From JAIVJM01 sp963816985 (lineage in GTDB: Bacteria; Acidobacteriota; Blastocatellia; Pyrinomonadales; Pyrinomonadaceae), in the NCBI GenBank assembly GCA_963816985.1, contig CAWFMF010000004.1:868001-932000 (forward strand): DNA of 64,000 nucleotides. The letters run 5' to 3'. Position 1 is the stretch's first letter; each line of letters opens with the position of its first letter. The notes beneath the pieces are model-generated. The model worked only from the letters and a program-made list of their open reading frames with translations. It had not been told where the DNA came from and ran no database searches. This document shows positions 1 to 7,438 of the stretch, piece by piece. The position numbers and the translations under genes are program-made.

Positions 1-627
1 GGCCGCCGGGAGCCACGTCACGATGCCGCTCTGCTTGCGGTCGTAGGGACAGCCCACGCCGCAGCTCCCGCACTCGCGGCAGTTGTGCGTGTTGTTGGGC
101 AGCACAGACCAGTGATAGTTGAGCGCCGTGCAGCCGCGGATGAGCGCCTGCGCGGAAGAGTTGAAGCGGTCGTTGCGGTTGATGTGGAGGAAGTTGACGA
201 CCTCCCTCATGTACGGCTCAAGGTTCTCCATCGTGAAGTGGAGGCCGAACTCGTTGCGCCAGAACTCGATGGTCTCCTTGCGCGGCGGCAGGCACGCAGA
301 CCAGTTGACGGTCGTCCCGCCGCCGAGGCAGCGGCCCTGCAAGACCTTCACGCCGCCGTCGCTCGTCAGACGCGCCGCGCCCTCCTGATAGAGCGTCTTG
401 TACATGTCGAACTCGCGCTCGGTGAAGGTCGGACGGACGTGCGCGTCGCCGCCGTGGCCCTTGCCCTTCGGGATGTTCGGCCCCTCTTCGAGCACGAGCA
501 CGTTGAAGCCCGCCTCCGAGAGCTTGAGCGCGCACACGCCGCCGCCCGCGCCGGAGCCGACGACGCAGAAGTCCGGCTCCAGCGTCCGCCCGCCCGTCAG
601 CGTGCGCCCCTCAACAATCTCGCCCAT
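1..627 (-). CDS. GMC-family FAD oxidoreductase, N-terminal part (runs off window)
   Basis: The first 209 residues are present and the 3' end lies outside the window. The start ATG at 627 follows a very strong AAAGGAGGAG ribosome site. Residues 17-45 form the FAD dinucleotide fold, with GSGAGGG and an acidic strand end (VLVLEEG). The GMC signature GGGTTVNW follows near residue 110. A Cys-rich stretch, CRECGSCGVGCPYD, near residue 190 is typical of bacterial long-chain-alcohol or sugar-oxidising GMC enzymes. Known of the family: flavin-dependent oxidation of alcohols. The substrate cannot be told from this half, and the catalytic His is in the missing part. A -35/-10 pair lies about 160 bases upstream. 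Confidence 0.88.
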   Translation of the reverse strand, partial: MGEIVEGRTLTGGRTLEPDFCVVGSGAGGGVCALKLSEAGFNVLVLEEGPNIPKGKGHGGDAHVRPTFTEREFDMYKTLYQEGAARLTSDGGVKVLQGRCLGGGTTVNWSACLPPRKETIEFWRNEFGLHFTMENLEPYMREVVNFLHINRNDRFNSSAQALIRGCTALNYHWSVLPNNTHNCRECGSCGVGCPYDRKQSGIVTWLPAA

Positions 628-781
628 GCAACTCCTCCTTTTCGTGCGCCGCTTTCCGGGGCCGCACGTCGAAGCCGAAGAATTCCGCAGGGATGGATTT
701 GATAAACGAACTGCGTGAGGCCGACGAGGGGACAAGGACAAAGGCTCTCGCCGGCACGACTTGAACCCGCAAGGCGCGCTC

Positions 782-810
782 ACTCTAATCCCGTTCCAAC
801 CGCCGGTCAA
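782..810 (-). promoter_or_regulatory. Probable sigma-70 promoter for the GMC oxidoreductase
   Basis: On the minus strand TTGACC (805-810) and TAGAGT (782-787) are separated by exactly 17 bases. It points at the gene starting at 627, leaving a leader of about 150 bases. Assigned by consensus match only. Confidence 0.4.
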
Positions 811-842
811 GAAAAGTTTACGAAGCCGACTTCGACTCCCCT

Positions 843-1355
843 TCAGCCGGGAACGATTAACTTCGACGGCGGCAGCATCGCCGCCTTGCCACGGTGCTGC
901 CAGCAGCGACCAGTCCCGCGCACGCGCCGCTGGCACGGCGTCCCCTTCTGCGTCCGCGCGCCGCACATCGAGACGACCTCCGACGCTTCCGTCGGCCTCT
1001 CGCCGCTCGTCCCGTCCGGCCCGTAGCGCGTCTCTTGAGGAGGAGGCGAGACACCCGCGCCTTCATCCTTTTCCACCGCGCCCGCTGACGTTTGCAAGGC
1101 GTTCGATGAGAGAGGCGCGACGTTCGTACCTCCGCGCTCGACGATGAGCAAAGGAGCCGTCGGCGTCCGCCCGCCGCGACTCCCGAAGGCGAAGCCGAGG
1201 ACGAAGACCGTCGCGCACAACACGAGCGGCGCGGCGATTCTTCTCTTCCGAAATCGTCGCCCGCACGTCGCGCAAAATCGCCTGCTCGTCCACAAACGCC
1301 AACGCGCGCGCACGACGCGCTCGCCGCACTCGGCGCAAAAGTTCGGCCTGTACAT
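843..1355 (-). CDS. Small membrane protein with two zinc-type motifs
   Basis: 170 residues. The ATG at 1355 is chosen because GAAGGAG precedes it at good spacing; the frame stays open further upstream but without ribosome sites. Residues 7-31 hold a zinc-ribbon pattern (CAEC...CATC, Cys 7, 10, 28, 31). One hydrophobic segment follows at about 41-58, then a low-complexity linker. Near the C-terminus, Cys131, Cys141, Cys151 and His154 form a compact CCCH motif, CGARTQKGTPC..CWQH, of a kind seen in many uncharacterised bacterial proteins (DUF5763-like, from memory). Likely a single-pass membrane protein with a zinc knuckle on each side. Function unknown. Confidence 0.72.
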   Translation of the reverse strand: MYRPNFCAECGERVVRARWRLWTSRRFCATCGRRFRKRRIAAPLVLCATVFVLGFAFGSRGGRTPTAPLLIVERGGTNVAPLSSNALQTSAGAVEKDEGAGVSPPPQETRYGPDGTSGERPTEASEVVSMCGARTQKGTPCQRRVRGTGRCWQHRGKAAMLPPSKLIVPG

Positions 1356-1487
1356 CGCTCCCGTCTCCTTCGTCCGCAGTGTGTGTTGATGACGTGTTAG
1401 AGCACCATCCGAGAGACTCGGCGCGCGGGGCGGCGCGCGAGGCAGGCGGTTCATTGAGCGGCTTTGGGCCGGAGGGTTGCCGCGCAT

Positions 1488-1493
1488 TATACG
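1488..1493 (-). promoter_or_regulatory. Possible -10 box upstream of the zinc-motif protein
   Basis: A perfect TATAAT on the minus strand inside GGGCGTATAATGCGC, about 130 bases upstream of the start at 1355. No convincing -35 box is visible. Confidence 0.3.
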
Positions 1494-1556
1494 CCCGCGC
1501 GCGTGCGTTTCGACGAAGGAATTTTTATCCCCATTCAAACCGTGCGTTGCACGCCG

Positions 1557-1585
1557 TTGCACACACGGAACGCACGTGTTATAGT
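1557..1585 (+). promoter_or_regulatory. Probable sigma-70 promoter
   Basis: TTGCAC (1557-1562), a 17-base spacer and TATAGT (1580-1585) lie about 100 bases upstream of the ATG at 1686. With the minus-strand -10 box at 1488, the 1356-1685 gap is a divergent promoter region. Confidence 0.5.
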
Positions 1586-1685
1586 CTTTCGCGCTCCCGA
1601 AGAGACCACGGACGCCGTGTGTCAACGCCTCGAAGGCGAAGCCGTCGGCGTCTCTCCTGCGTCCCGCGAAGCCCCGTGTGATTCC

Positions 1686-2306
1686 ATGAGCCTGCGACTT
1701 TACTGCAACCGCTACGGGCATTTTAAAGACGCGCTCGTATGTTCCGTGAGCTGCGTGTACCGCACGCGCTGCAACGACTTCGCGCTCTTCTACGACGACC
1801 ACCGCGCGGAGGTGGACGCGCTCGTCGGCGACTACTACGCCGGACGGCGCGAGCAGTCGGAAGCGCCCGCGTCCCCTTCGCGGCGCGACGCGGCGCTCGT
1901 CCACATCGCCCCCGTGGCGAGGCCCGAAGCGCTGCGCAAGCTGATTAGTCTGGAGGTTTTGAGAGTCATGGCCGATAACCTTTTCATCTGGATAGACAAG
2001 GAAGACCGCGCCGAGCTGCTGGCGACCAACGAAGTCCTGCGGCGGGCCGAGCGCGGCCAGAAGGCGAAGAACATTTATCAGGTCTCGCGCGAGATGGAGC
2101 TGCGCTACCAGCTCGTCCCGCGCAAGCGCATCGAGAAGGCGCGGGGCGTCGCCGCCGCCGAGGCCGAGCGCACAGAGGCCCGCCGCACGCGCCGCACCTC
2201 GAACGCGAAGCAAGCGCCCGCCCCCGTCCCCTTCCCCGTGCCGGTCGCGCCCGCCGAAGAAATCCCCGCCCCGACGCGCCGCACCCGCCGAAGAGTCGGA
2301 CGGTAA
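1686..2306 (+). CDS. Cys-rich conserved-looking protein of unknown function
   Basis: 206 residues from the ATG at 1686. An upstream extension in the same frame is possible, but it would overlap the promoter at 1557-1585, so the shorter form is preferred; the ribosome site is weak either way. The first 30 residues carry Cys7, Cys19, Cys23 and Cys29 (CNRYGH, CSVSC, RC), a likely metal or disulphide cluster. The middle is acidic/helical with no recognised catalytic motif. The C-terminal third is Ala/Pro/Arg-rich and basic (RRTRRTS, TRRTRRRVGR), suggesting nucleic-acid contact or disorder. A heptamer-repeat hairpin follows five bases after the stop. Family not recognised. Confidence 0.65.
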   Translation: MSLRLYCNRYGHFKDALVCSVSCVYRTRCNDFALFYDDHRAEVDALVGDYYAGRREQSEAPASPSRRDAALVHIAPVARPEALRKLISLEVLRVMADNLFIWIDKEDRAELLATNEVLRRAERGQKAKNIYQVSREMELRYQLVPRKRIEKARGVAAAEAERTEARRTRRTSNAKQAPAPVPFPVPVAPAEEIPAPTRRTRRRVGR

Positions 2307-2310
2307 GACA

Positions 2311-2432
2311 GAAGGCAAAAGGCAAAAGGTAAAAGGCAAAAGTTAAGGAGCGAACGCGACGCGTCGAGGCTCAAGCCTCACAGGTTCGTCCGCTCTCTCA
2401 CTTTTGCCTTTTACCTTTTGCCTTTTGCCTTC
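2311..2432. repeat. Long inverted repeat made of GGCAAAA heptamers
   Basis: Two perfect 33-base arms (2311-2343 and 2400-2432) enclose a 56-base loop. Each arm is four 7-nt units: GGCAAAA, GGCAAAA, GGTAAAA, GGCAAAA. It sits directly after the gene ending at 2306. The remaining 2433-2657 leads to the VWFA gene and shows nothing else I can support. It may act as a terminator or mRNA-end stabiliser. Confidence 0.85.
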
Positions 2433-2657
2433 TTTAGTTCGTGGCAACTTCCCGCGCGCCCGTCGCACCAAAAGAATCCGACGAACGGCGAGACTTTCAT
2501 CAACAAAGCCGTGGGAGAAGGAAATCTCCGACGCTTTTTTGGATTTCGCGGGGCCGTTCTGGAAGGATTCATCCGGGCCGCCGGGGCCGCGTCCGCCTTG
2601 CTTGCGTTCGCCGCGCGCCCGCCTGCATACTAGCCCGGTCGAACGTGACTTTGAGCA

Positions 2658-3713
2658 ATGACCCCTTCAAACTTCCCGGCGCACAAACTGCTGACAAAAA
2701 TTTTCGCCGCCGTCCTCGTCGTCTTCTGCCTCTGCGCCACGGCGCGCGCGCAAGGCGAGGACGATCCCGTCGAGAGCATTAACTCCAACCTCGTCATCCT
2801 CAACGTCGGCGTCGCCGACCGGAGGGGACAGGCCGTCACCAACCTCTCGCGCGAAGACTTCAACGTCTACGAAGACGGCGCGCGCCAGTCAATCGTCAGC
2901 TTCGAGCCGACCTCCGCGCCCTTCAGCCTCGTCCTCCTGCTCGACATGTCGGGCTCGACGCTCAACTTCCGCCCCGTCCTCAAGCAGTCGGCGCTGCGCT
3001 TCATAGACGCCCTCGCGCCCGGCGACCGCGTGGCCGTCGTCTCCTTCTGGGTCAAGCGCAGCGGCGGCAAGTCCGAGAACAAGTTGGCGACGCTCACCGA
3101 CTTCACCGACAACCGCCGCGACATCGCGCACGCCATCACCTCGGCGGAAGGCTCCGGCGGCACGAACCTTTACGAGGGCTTGAGGTTCGCGCTCCGCCAA
3201 CTCGCGCACGAGGGCAACCGCCGCAAGGCCGTCGTCGTTCTGACCGACGGCAAGGACACAGAGCTTGAGACGCTCGACCGTCAGGCGTCGGGCGCGGCGA
3301 ACTCGAACGACGAGGCGCTCAACGCCGTCAAGCCGGACGCGAGCCCGCGCCTCCGCGCCGTGCTCGACACCGCCGACCGTCAGGGCGTGACCATCTACCC
3401 GCTCGCACTGCCTTCGGGCGACCTCAAGCGCATCGCGCAGCCCCTGCCGCAGCAGGTCGCCATCTACACGGCGGCCCGCGCCCGGCTCCAGTCGCTCGCC
3501 GACCGGACGGGAGGCCGCCTCCACGTCATCAACCGCCTCGAAGACCTCGGCAGGCTCTACGCCGAAGTCGCCGCCGAGATGCGCACCCTCTACAGCATCT
3601 CTTACCAGTCCTCCAACACACGCCCCCGCGACGGCAGCTGGCGCGCGATTAATATCGAAGTCACCCGCGCCGAACTCATCGCACGCTCCCGCCCCGGCTA
3701 CTACGCGCGCTGA
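2658..3713 (+). CDS. Secreted VWFA-related acidobacterial domain protein
   Basis: 351 residues. The signal peptide is residues 1-32 (hydrophobic 13-28, cleavage near ATARAQ). The conserved pre-domain DFNVYEDGARQSI at 67-80 is typical of the VWFA-related acidobacterial family (TIGR03436-like, from memory). The von Willebrand A domain runs from about 90 to 340, with the metal-binding MIDAS motif DMSGST at 96-101, a later Thr, and LTDGKD. Length fits the family. Such proteins are exported and bind ligands through a divalent cation; the ligand is unknown. Monocistronic, followed by the tRNA-Arg promoter. Start by first ATG; the ribosome site is weak. Confidence 0.9.
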   Translation: MTPSNFPAHKLLTKIFAAVLVVFCLCATARAQGEDDPVESINSNLVILNVGVADRRGQAVTNLSREDFNVYEDGARQSIVSFEPTSAPFSLVLLLDMSGSTLNFRPVLKQSALRFIDALAPGDRVAVVSFWVKRSGGKSENKLATLTDFTDNRRDIAHAITSAEGSGGTNLYEGLRFALRQLAHEGNRRKAVVVLTDGKDTELETLDRQASGAANSNDEALNAVKPDASPRLRAVLDTADRQGVTIYPLALPSGDLKRIAQPLPQQVAIYTAARARLQSLADRTGGRLHVINRLEDLGRLYAEVAAEMRTLYSISYQSSNTRPRDGSWRAINIEVTRAELIARSRPGYYAR

Positions 3714-3760
3714 TTTCGCGCGCCCCGCACCCCCACACCCCACGGCCCCGCCGACCCCGC

Positions 3761-3790
3761 TTGACACCCGCGCCAGCCGCCCCGTATATT
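3761..3790 (+). promoter_or_regulatory. Promoter of tRNA-Arg
   Basis: A perfect TTGACA (3761-3766), an 18-base spacer and TATATT (3785-3790), 23 bases before the mature tRNA 5' end. Confidence 0.75.
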
Positions 3791-3813
3791 CGTCTCACTT
3801 CACCTAACAATAT

Positions 3814-3887
3814 GCACCCGTAGCTCAGTTGGATAGAGCGTCTGACTACGAATCAGAAGGTCGCACGTTCGAGTCGTGCCGGGTGCA
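3814..3887 (+). tRNA. tRNA-Arg (anticodon ACG)
   Basis: The full cloverleaf can be drawn. Acceptor GCACCCG (3814-3820) pairs with CGGGTGC (3880-3886). The D-arm is GCTC/GAGC. The anticodon stem TCTGA/TCAGA encloses loop CTACGAA, giving anticodon ACG. The T-arm is GCACG TTCGAGT CGTGC. The discriminator is A3887, and CCA is not encoded. The 3' half is also the left attachment site of the island. Confidence 0.95.
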
Positions 3888-3889
3888 TT
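3844..3889. repeat. attL core of the island
   Basis: 46 bases from the anticodon stem of tRNA-Arg to two bases past its 3' end, identical to 20725-20770. The flanking bases differ on both sides of both copies. Confidence 0.9.
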
Positions 3890-3908
3890 AAATAAATCAA
3901 GGGGTTGC

Positions 3909-3932
3909 GGGCGCTGCCAAAGCGCCCGTTTT
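3909..3932 (+). terminator. Rho-independent terminator after tRNA-Arg (island-borne)
   Basis: Stem GGGCGCT / AGCGCCC with a GCCAA loop, followed by GTTTTG. It lies just inside the island, so it replaces the chromosomal terminator now found beyond attR at 20788. Confidence 0.75.
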
Positions 3933-4015
3933 GCTTCACACACACATTCACACACAAATCCGAATCGCAAATAAAGCTAGGCAGCACATTCCTTGATGCA
4001 CTCACCTAGCCAACT

Positions 4016-4300
4016 TCAGTGCGATTTTTCGTTATATCGCTGAATTAATCTTGCTGCCGCACGATGCCAGCAGGGTTGACCATTCGCGTATGCCTTGCAC
4101 TGGCAAGTGCCGTTCGCGCTGTATATTTCACCAGAGGATGAAAGGATCAGAAGCGCTTGGCCATCAAAGTGCATGAATGGATTTGACTCGATTTCCTGTT
4201 TCGCTTTGGCTATAGCAGTTTGCCATCGGCGAGAGGCAGAAACCTTGTCGAACGCTTCCTGAATCACCCTCTGTATTCTGTTTTCATCTAGGTTCATCAT
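4016..4300 (-). CDS. Small SWIM zinc-finger-like protein
   Basis: 94 residues starting MMNLDEN at 4300, with GAGGTG/GGAG sequences upstream; the second ATG is an equally good start. The C-terminal part shows a SWIM-type CxC...CxH pattern (Cys66, Cys68, Cys77, His79: TCQCKAYANGQPCWH), a fold that binds zinc and usually nucleic acid or protein. The N-terminal half is a helical region without recognised motifs. A clear promoter (4341-4369) drives it leftward toward attL. It is divergent from the excisionase-like gene. Its role in the island (maintenance or regulation) is unknown. Confidence 0.7.
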   Translation of the reverse strand: MMNLDENRIQRVIQEAFDKVSASRRWQTAIAKAKQEIESNPFMHFDGQALLILSSSGEIYSANGTCQCKAYANGQPCWHRAAARLIQRYNEKSH

Positions 4301-4340
4301 CTCCGTTCACCTCTCATGCTGATGTCTATCTAATACAGTA

Positions 4341-4369
4341 ACTATACCGTAGGGGAATAGTTTAGTCAA
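4341..4369 (-). promoter_or_regulatory. Promoter of the SWIM gene
   Basis: On the minus strand TTGACT (4364-4369), a 17-base spacer and TATAGT (4341-4346). It lies in the divergent region with the HTH gene, which may regulate it. Confidence 0.6.
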
Positions 4370-4416
4370 GAATTTTATTCCTTTGCGGAACAATTATCTT
4401 GATGTATAAAGGCGGC

Positions 4417-4641
4417 ATGGAAGATGAGAAGATGTTGACGACGAGTGAAGTTGCGGAGCGGCTAAACGTGAGTATGCGCCGCGTTCGAGCTTTAATTGAA
4501 GCCGGACGATTGCCGTCTAAGCAGTTCGGACGCGACCACTTGATTAAGGAAAGTGACTTAAAACTCGTTGCTGAGCGTAAGCCGGGTAGACCCATCAAAC
4601 AGGCGAAAAAGAATCTCTCAGCAAACAAAAGCGGCGAGTAG
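4417..4641 (+). CDS. Excisionase-like MerR-type HTH DNA-binding protein
   Basis: 74 residues from the ATG at 4417, preceded by AAAGGCGGC; an ATG at 4402 is the alternative. Residues 6-50 form a winged HTH of the excisionase/MerR type: TTSEVAERLNVSMRRVRALI, then an IEAGRLPSKQFGRDHLI wing. The C-terminus is basic (RKPGRPIKQAKKNL). In islands such proteins act as recombination directionality factors or as repressors of the neighbouring operon. It precedes hsdR by 43 bases on the same strand, so it may regulate the restriction genes. No partner integrase is visible, which makes a regulatory role as likely as excision. Confidence 0.75.
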   Translation: MEDEKMLTTSEVAERLNVSMRRVRALIEAGRLPSKQFGRDHLIKESDLKLVAERKPGRPIKQAKKNLSANKSGE

Positions 4642-4684
4642 CAACAAAGGAAGTCTTTCCAGAGCCTTACCTCACTTAACAGCA

Positions 4685-7438
4685 ATGACTCCAGAACAGC
4701 TCGCAAGAATTGAAATTGATAAGCTGCTGGCATCCTGTGGTTGGATTGTTCAAGACAGGACAAAGCTCAATCTAGGCGCGGGTACGGGCATCGCCGTCCG
4801 CGAGTGGCCTTTAGAAGTTGGGCCGGTGGACTATCTACTTTTTGTAAACCGGAAGCCAGTTGGTGTTATCGAGGCAAAACCGATTGGAACAACTTTGAGT
4901 GGAGTAGCTGAGCAATCTACGGGTTACTTACAAAGCACGCCTAAAGGAATCCCCCCGTTGGCAAAACCTATGCGCTTTCACTACGAAAGCACAGGTGAAG
5001 AAACTTTCTTCAGAGACATTAACGATCCTAATTCTCGGTCGCGCAAGGTCTTCGCTTTTCATCGCCCGGAAACACTCCTCTCCTGGTTTGAAACGCCGAA
5101 TACGCTTCGCGGAAACTTACAAAAGCTGCCATCGCTCAATAAGGACGGTTTGCGGGATTGTCAGGTCGAAGCAATTGAGAATCTCGAAGAATCTTTCGCT
5201 GCCGATAGGCCACGTTCGCTGCTACAAATGACAATGGGTAGCGGCAAGACTTACACCGCTGTTAGCTTCGTCTATCGCCTTATCAAGTTTGCGGGGGCAA
5301 AGCGCATACTCTTTCTAGTTGACCGCCGCACACTGGGCAAACAAGCCTTCACTGAGTTTGACCAGTACCGCGCGCCTGACGACGGACGTAAGTTCACGGA
5401 ACTCTATAACGTTCAACATCTCAGATCGAACACATTAGACAGTGAGGCACAGGTCTGCATCACGACTATTCAACGTCTATACTCGATGCTCTGTAATGAA
5501 TCTGAATTTGCGGAAGAGAATGAAGAGAAGCCGCTTGAGGAAATAGTTGATGAAGAGGCTAAACCGTTCACGGTTTCCTACAATCCGAAGATTCCGATTG
5601 AGACCTTTGATTTCATAGTGACGGATGAGTGTCACCGTTCGATTTATAATCTATGGCGGCAGGTGCTTGAGTATTTTGATGCCTCTTTAATCGGTTTGAC
5701 GGCAACCCCCTCGAAGCAGACCATAGGCTTTTTCTATCAAAATCTCGTCACCGAATATAGCCACGAGCGCGCGGTCGCAGATGGCGTCAATGTTGGTTAT
5801 GAGGTTTACCGCATCCGCACCAAGGCTACTGAGGAAGGCGGGAATGTTGAGGCGGGGTTCTACGTTGACGTTCGTGACCGGCAGACGAGAAAAGTGCGTT
5901 GGCGGAAGTTAGACGAGCCTCTGAAGTATGAGGCCAGCCAGCTCGACCGCAGTGTAGTCGTGCCGAGTCAGATTAGAAAGGTTATTCAGACTTTCAGAGA
6001 CAGGCTGTTCACGGAAATCTTCCCCGGTCGTGAGGAAGTACCGAAGACGCTGATTTTTGCGAAAGATGACAGCCACGCTGAAGACATTGTGCATATCGTT
6101 CGCGAAGTCTTCGGCAAGGGCAATGACTTCTGCAAGAAGATAACTTATCGCACTACGGGTGAAAGCCCCGAAACGATGATTTCGGATTTCCGCAACTCTT
6201 ACAATCCGCGCATCGTCGTCACGGTTGACATGATTTCCACCGGCACAGACATCAAGCCGCTTGAATGTCTGATCTTCATGCGCGATGTGAAATCCAGCGT
6301 TTACTTCGAGCAGATGAAGGGGCGAGGGACGCGCGTTATTACCGAGACTGAATTTCATAACGTAACGACGGATGCCCCGGCCAAGACGCATTTCGTGATT
6401 GTTGATGCCGTCGGAGTCTGCGAGGGCGACAAGACGGAGTCGCGCCCATTGGAGCGCAAGCGCGGTGTTCCGTTTGCGAAGTTGCTTGAAACCGTCCAGC
6501 TTGGTTTCAGAGATGAAGACACGATTTCGTCTCTGGCTAATCGTCTGGCGCGGCTGGATCGTAAGCTGAAGGACGAGGAACGAAAAGAGATTGAGAAGGC
6601 ATCCGGCGGCGTGTCTCTGCGGTCGCTCGTAAACAACCTGTTACGAGCGGTTGACGCGGACGAGCAGGAAGAGAAAGCCGCTGAGATGTTCGGCACGGAG
6701 ACGCCGACCGAAGAACAGATCAGGCAGGCGACGGAGAAACTGACTGATGCGGCTTGCGCGCCGTTCGATAATCCTGACCTGCGCGAGACAATCAAGCGGC
6801 TCAAGCAACAGAGCGCGCAGATTATTGATACTGTCACGCAGGATGAATTGCTCGGCGCGGGATTTGACGAGGCGGCGAAAGAACATGCGCGCTCGACCAT
6901 CGAGACATTTAGGAAATTCATTGCTGACAACCGCGACGAGTTGACGGCATTGCAGATTTTCTATGGACAGCCCTACGGCAAGCGGCGTTTGACGGAGACG
7001 GCTGTCAGGGAGCTTGCCGAGGCAATTGCGCGCCCTCCGTACAACCTCGCCCCGCAGAAGGTCTGGGCGGCTTATGAACAACTCGAAAAGGCGAAGGTGC
7101 GCAGCGCGGGAACGCAGAAACTCCTGACCAATCTTGTTTCGTTGTTGCGCTTTGAGCTTGGCGAGACTCCGATTTTAGAGACTTGGGACGTGACGGTCGA
7201 GGGGCGTTTTAATGAGTGGTTAAAGCAACAAGAGAGCGTGGGGCGGGAGTTTACGCCGGAGCAGTTGGAATGGTTGCAGATGATTCGCGAGCATATCGCC
7301 AATGCGCTGACGATTGAGATAGATGATTTCGAGAACGTGCCGTTTTACGAGAAGGGCGGCGCGTTCAAGGTTTACCAGCTTTTCGGCGCGGAGTTGACGA
7401 CGATTCTTGATGAATTAAATGAGGCGTTAGCGGCGTAA
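4685..7438 (+). CDS. hsdR: Type I restriction endonuclease subunit R
   Basis: 917 residues from the ATG at 4685 (MTPEQLARIEIDKLL); an upstream in-frame TTG would overlap the HTH gene. The N-terminal nuclease domain (about 15-110) carries the PD-ExK core as PVDYLL..GVIEAKP. The helicase has Walker A MGSGKT near residue 185, the DECH box near 314, motif III LTATPS, and motifs V/VI in the RecA2 half (STGTD, QMKGRGTR). The C-terminal third is the helical region that contacts the methylase. It translocates DNA and cuts at a distance once assembled with HsdM and HsdS. The stop overlaps the hsdS start by one base, indicating coupling. Intact, unlike hsdM. Confidence 0.93.
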   Translation: MTPEQLARIEIDKLLASCGWIVQDRTKLNLGAGTGIAVREWPLEVGPVDYLLFVNRKPVGVIEAKPIGTTLSGVAEQSTGYLQSTPKGIPPLAKPMRFHYESTGEETFFRDINDPNSRSRKVFAFHRPETLLSWFETPNTLRGNLQKLPSLNKDGLRDCQVEAIENLEESFAADRPRSLLQMTMGSGKTYTAVSFVYRLIKFAGAKRILFLVDRRTLGKQAFTEFDQYRAPDDGRKFTELYNVQHLRSNTLDSEAQVCITTIQRLYSMLCNESEFAEENEEKPLEEIVDEEAKPFTVSYNPKIPIETFDFIVTDECHRSIYNLWRQVLEYFDASLIGLTATPSKQTIGFFYQNLVTEYSHERAVADGVNVGYEVYRIRTKATEEGGNVEAGFYVDVRDRQTRKVRWRKLDEPLKYEASQLDRSVVVPSQIRKVIQTFRDRLFTEIFPGREEVPKTLIFAKDDSHAEDIVHIVREVFGKGNDFCKKITYRTTGESPETMISDFRNSYNPRIVVTVDMISTGTDIKPLECLIFMRDVKSSVYFEQMKGRGTRVITETEFHNVTTDAPAKTHFVIVDAVGVCEGDKTESRPLERKRGVPFAKLLETVQLGFRDEDTISSLANRLARLDRKLKDEERKEIEKASGGVSLRSLVNNLLRAVDADEQEEKAAEMFGTETPTEEQIRQATEKLTDAACAPFDNPDLRETIKRLKQQSAQIIDTVTQDELLGAGFDEAAKEHARSTIETFRKFIADNRDELTALQIFYGQPYGKRRLTETAVRELAEAIARPPYNLAPQKVWAAYEQLEKAKVRSAGTQKLLTNLVSLLRFELGETPILETWDVTVEGRFNEWLKQQESVGREFTPEQLEWLQMIREHIANALTIEIDDFENVPFYEKGGAFKVYQLFGAELTTILDELNEALAA

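Noticed and set aside
746..771. tRNA-like 3' end on the minus strand (GGTTCAAGTC with a T-arm and acceptor-like end)
   Set aside because: The T-stem has a mismatch, no D-arm or anticodon arm can be drawn upstream, and the stretch is better explained as the leader behind the promoter at 782-810.
2311..2432. CRISPR-like reading of the heptamer repeats
   Set aside because: Units are 7 bases, directly abutted and palindromic, with no spacers or cas genes. No CRISPR array was seen anywhere in the window.
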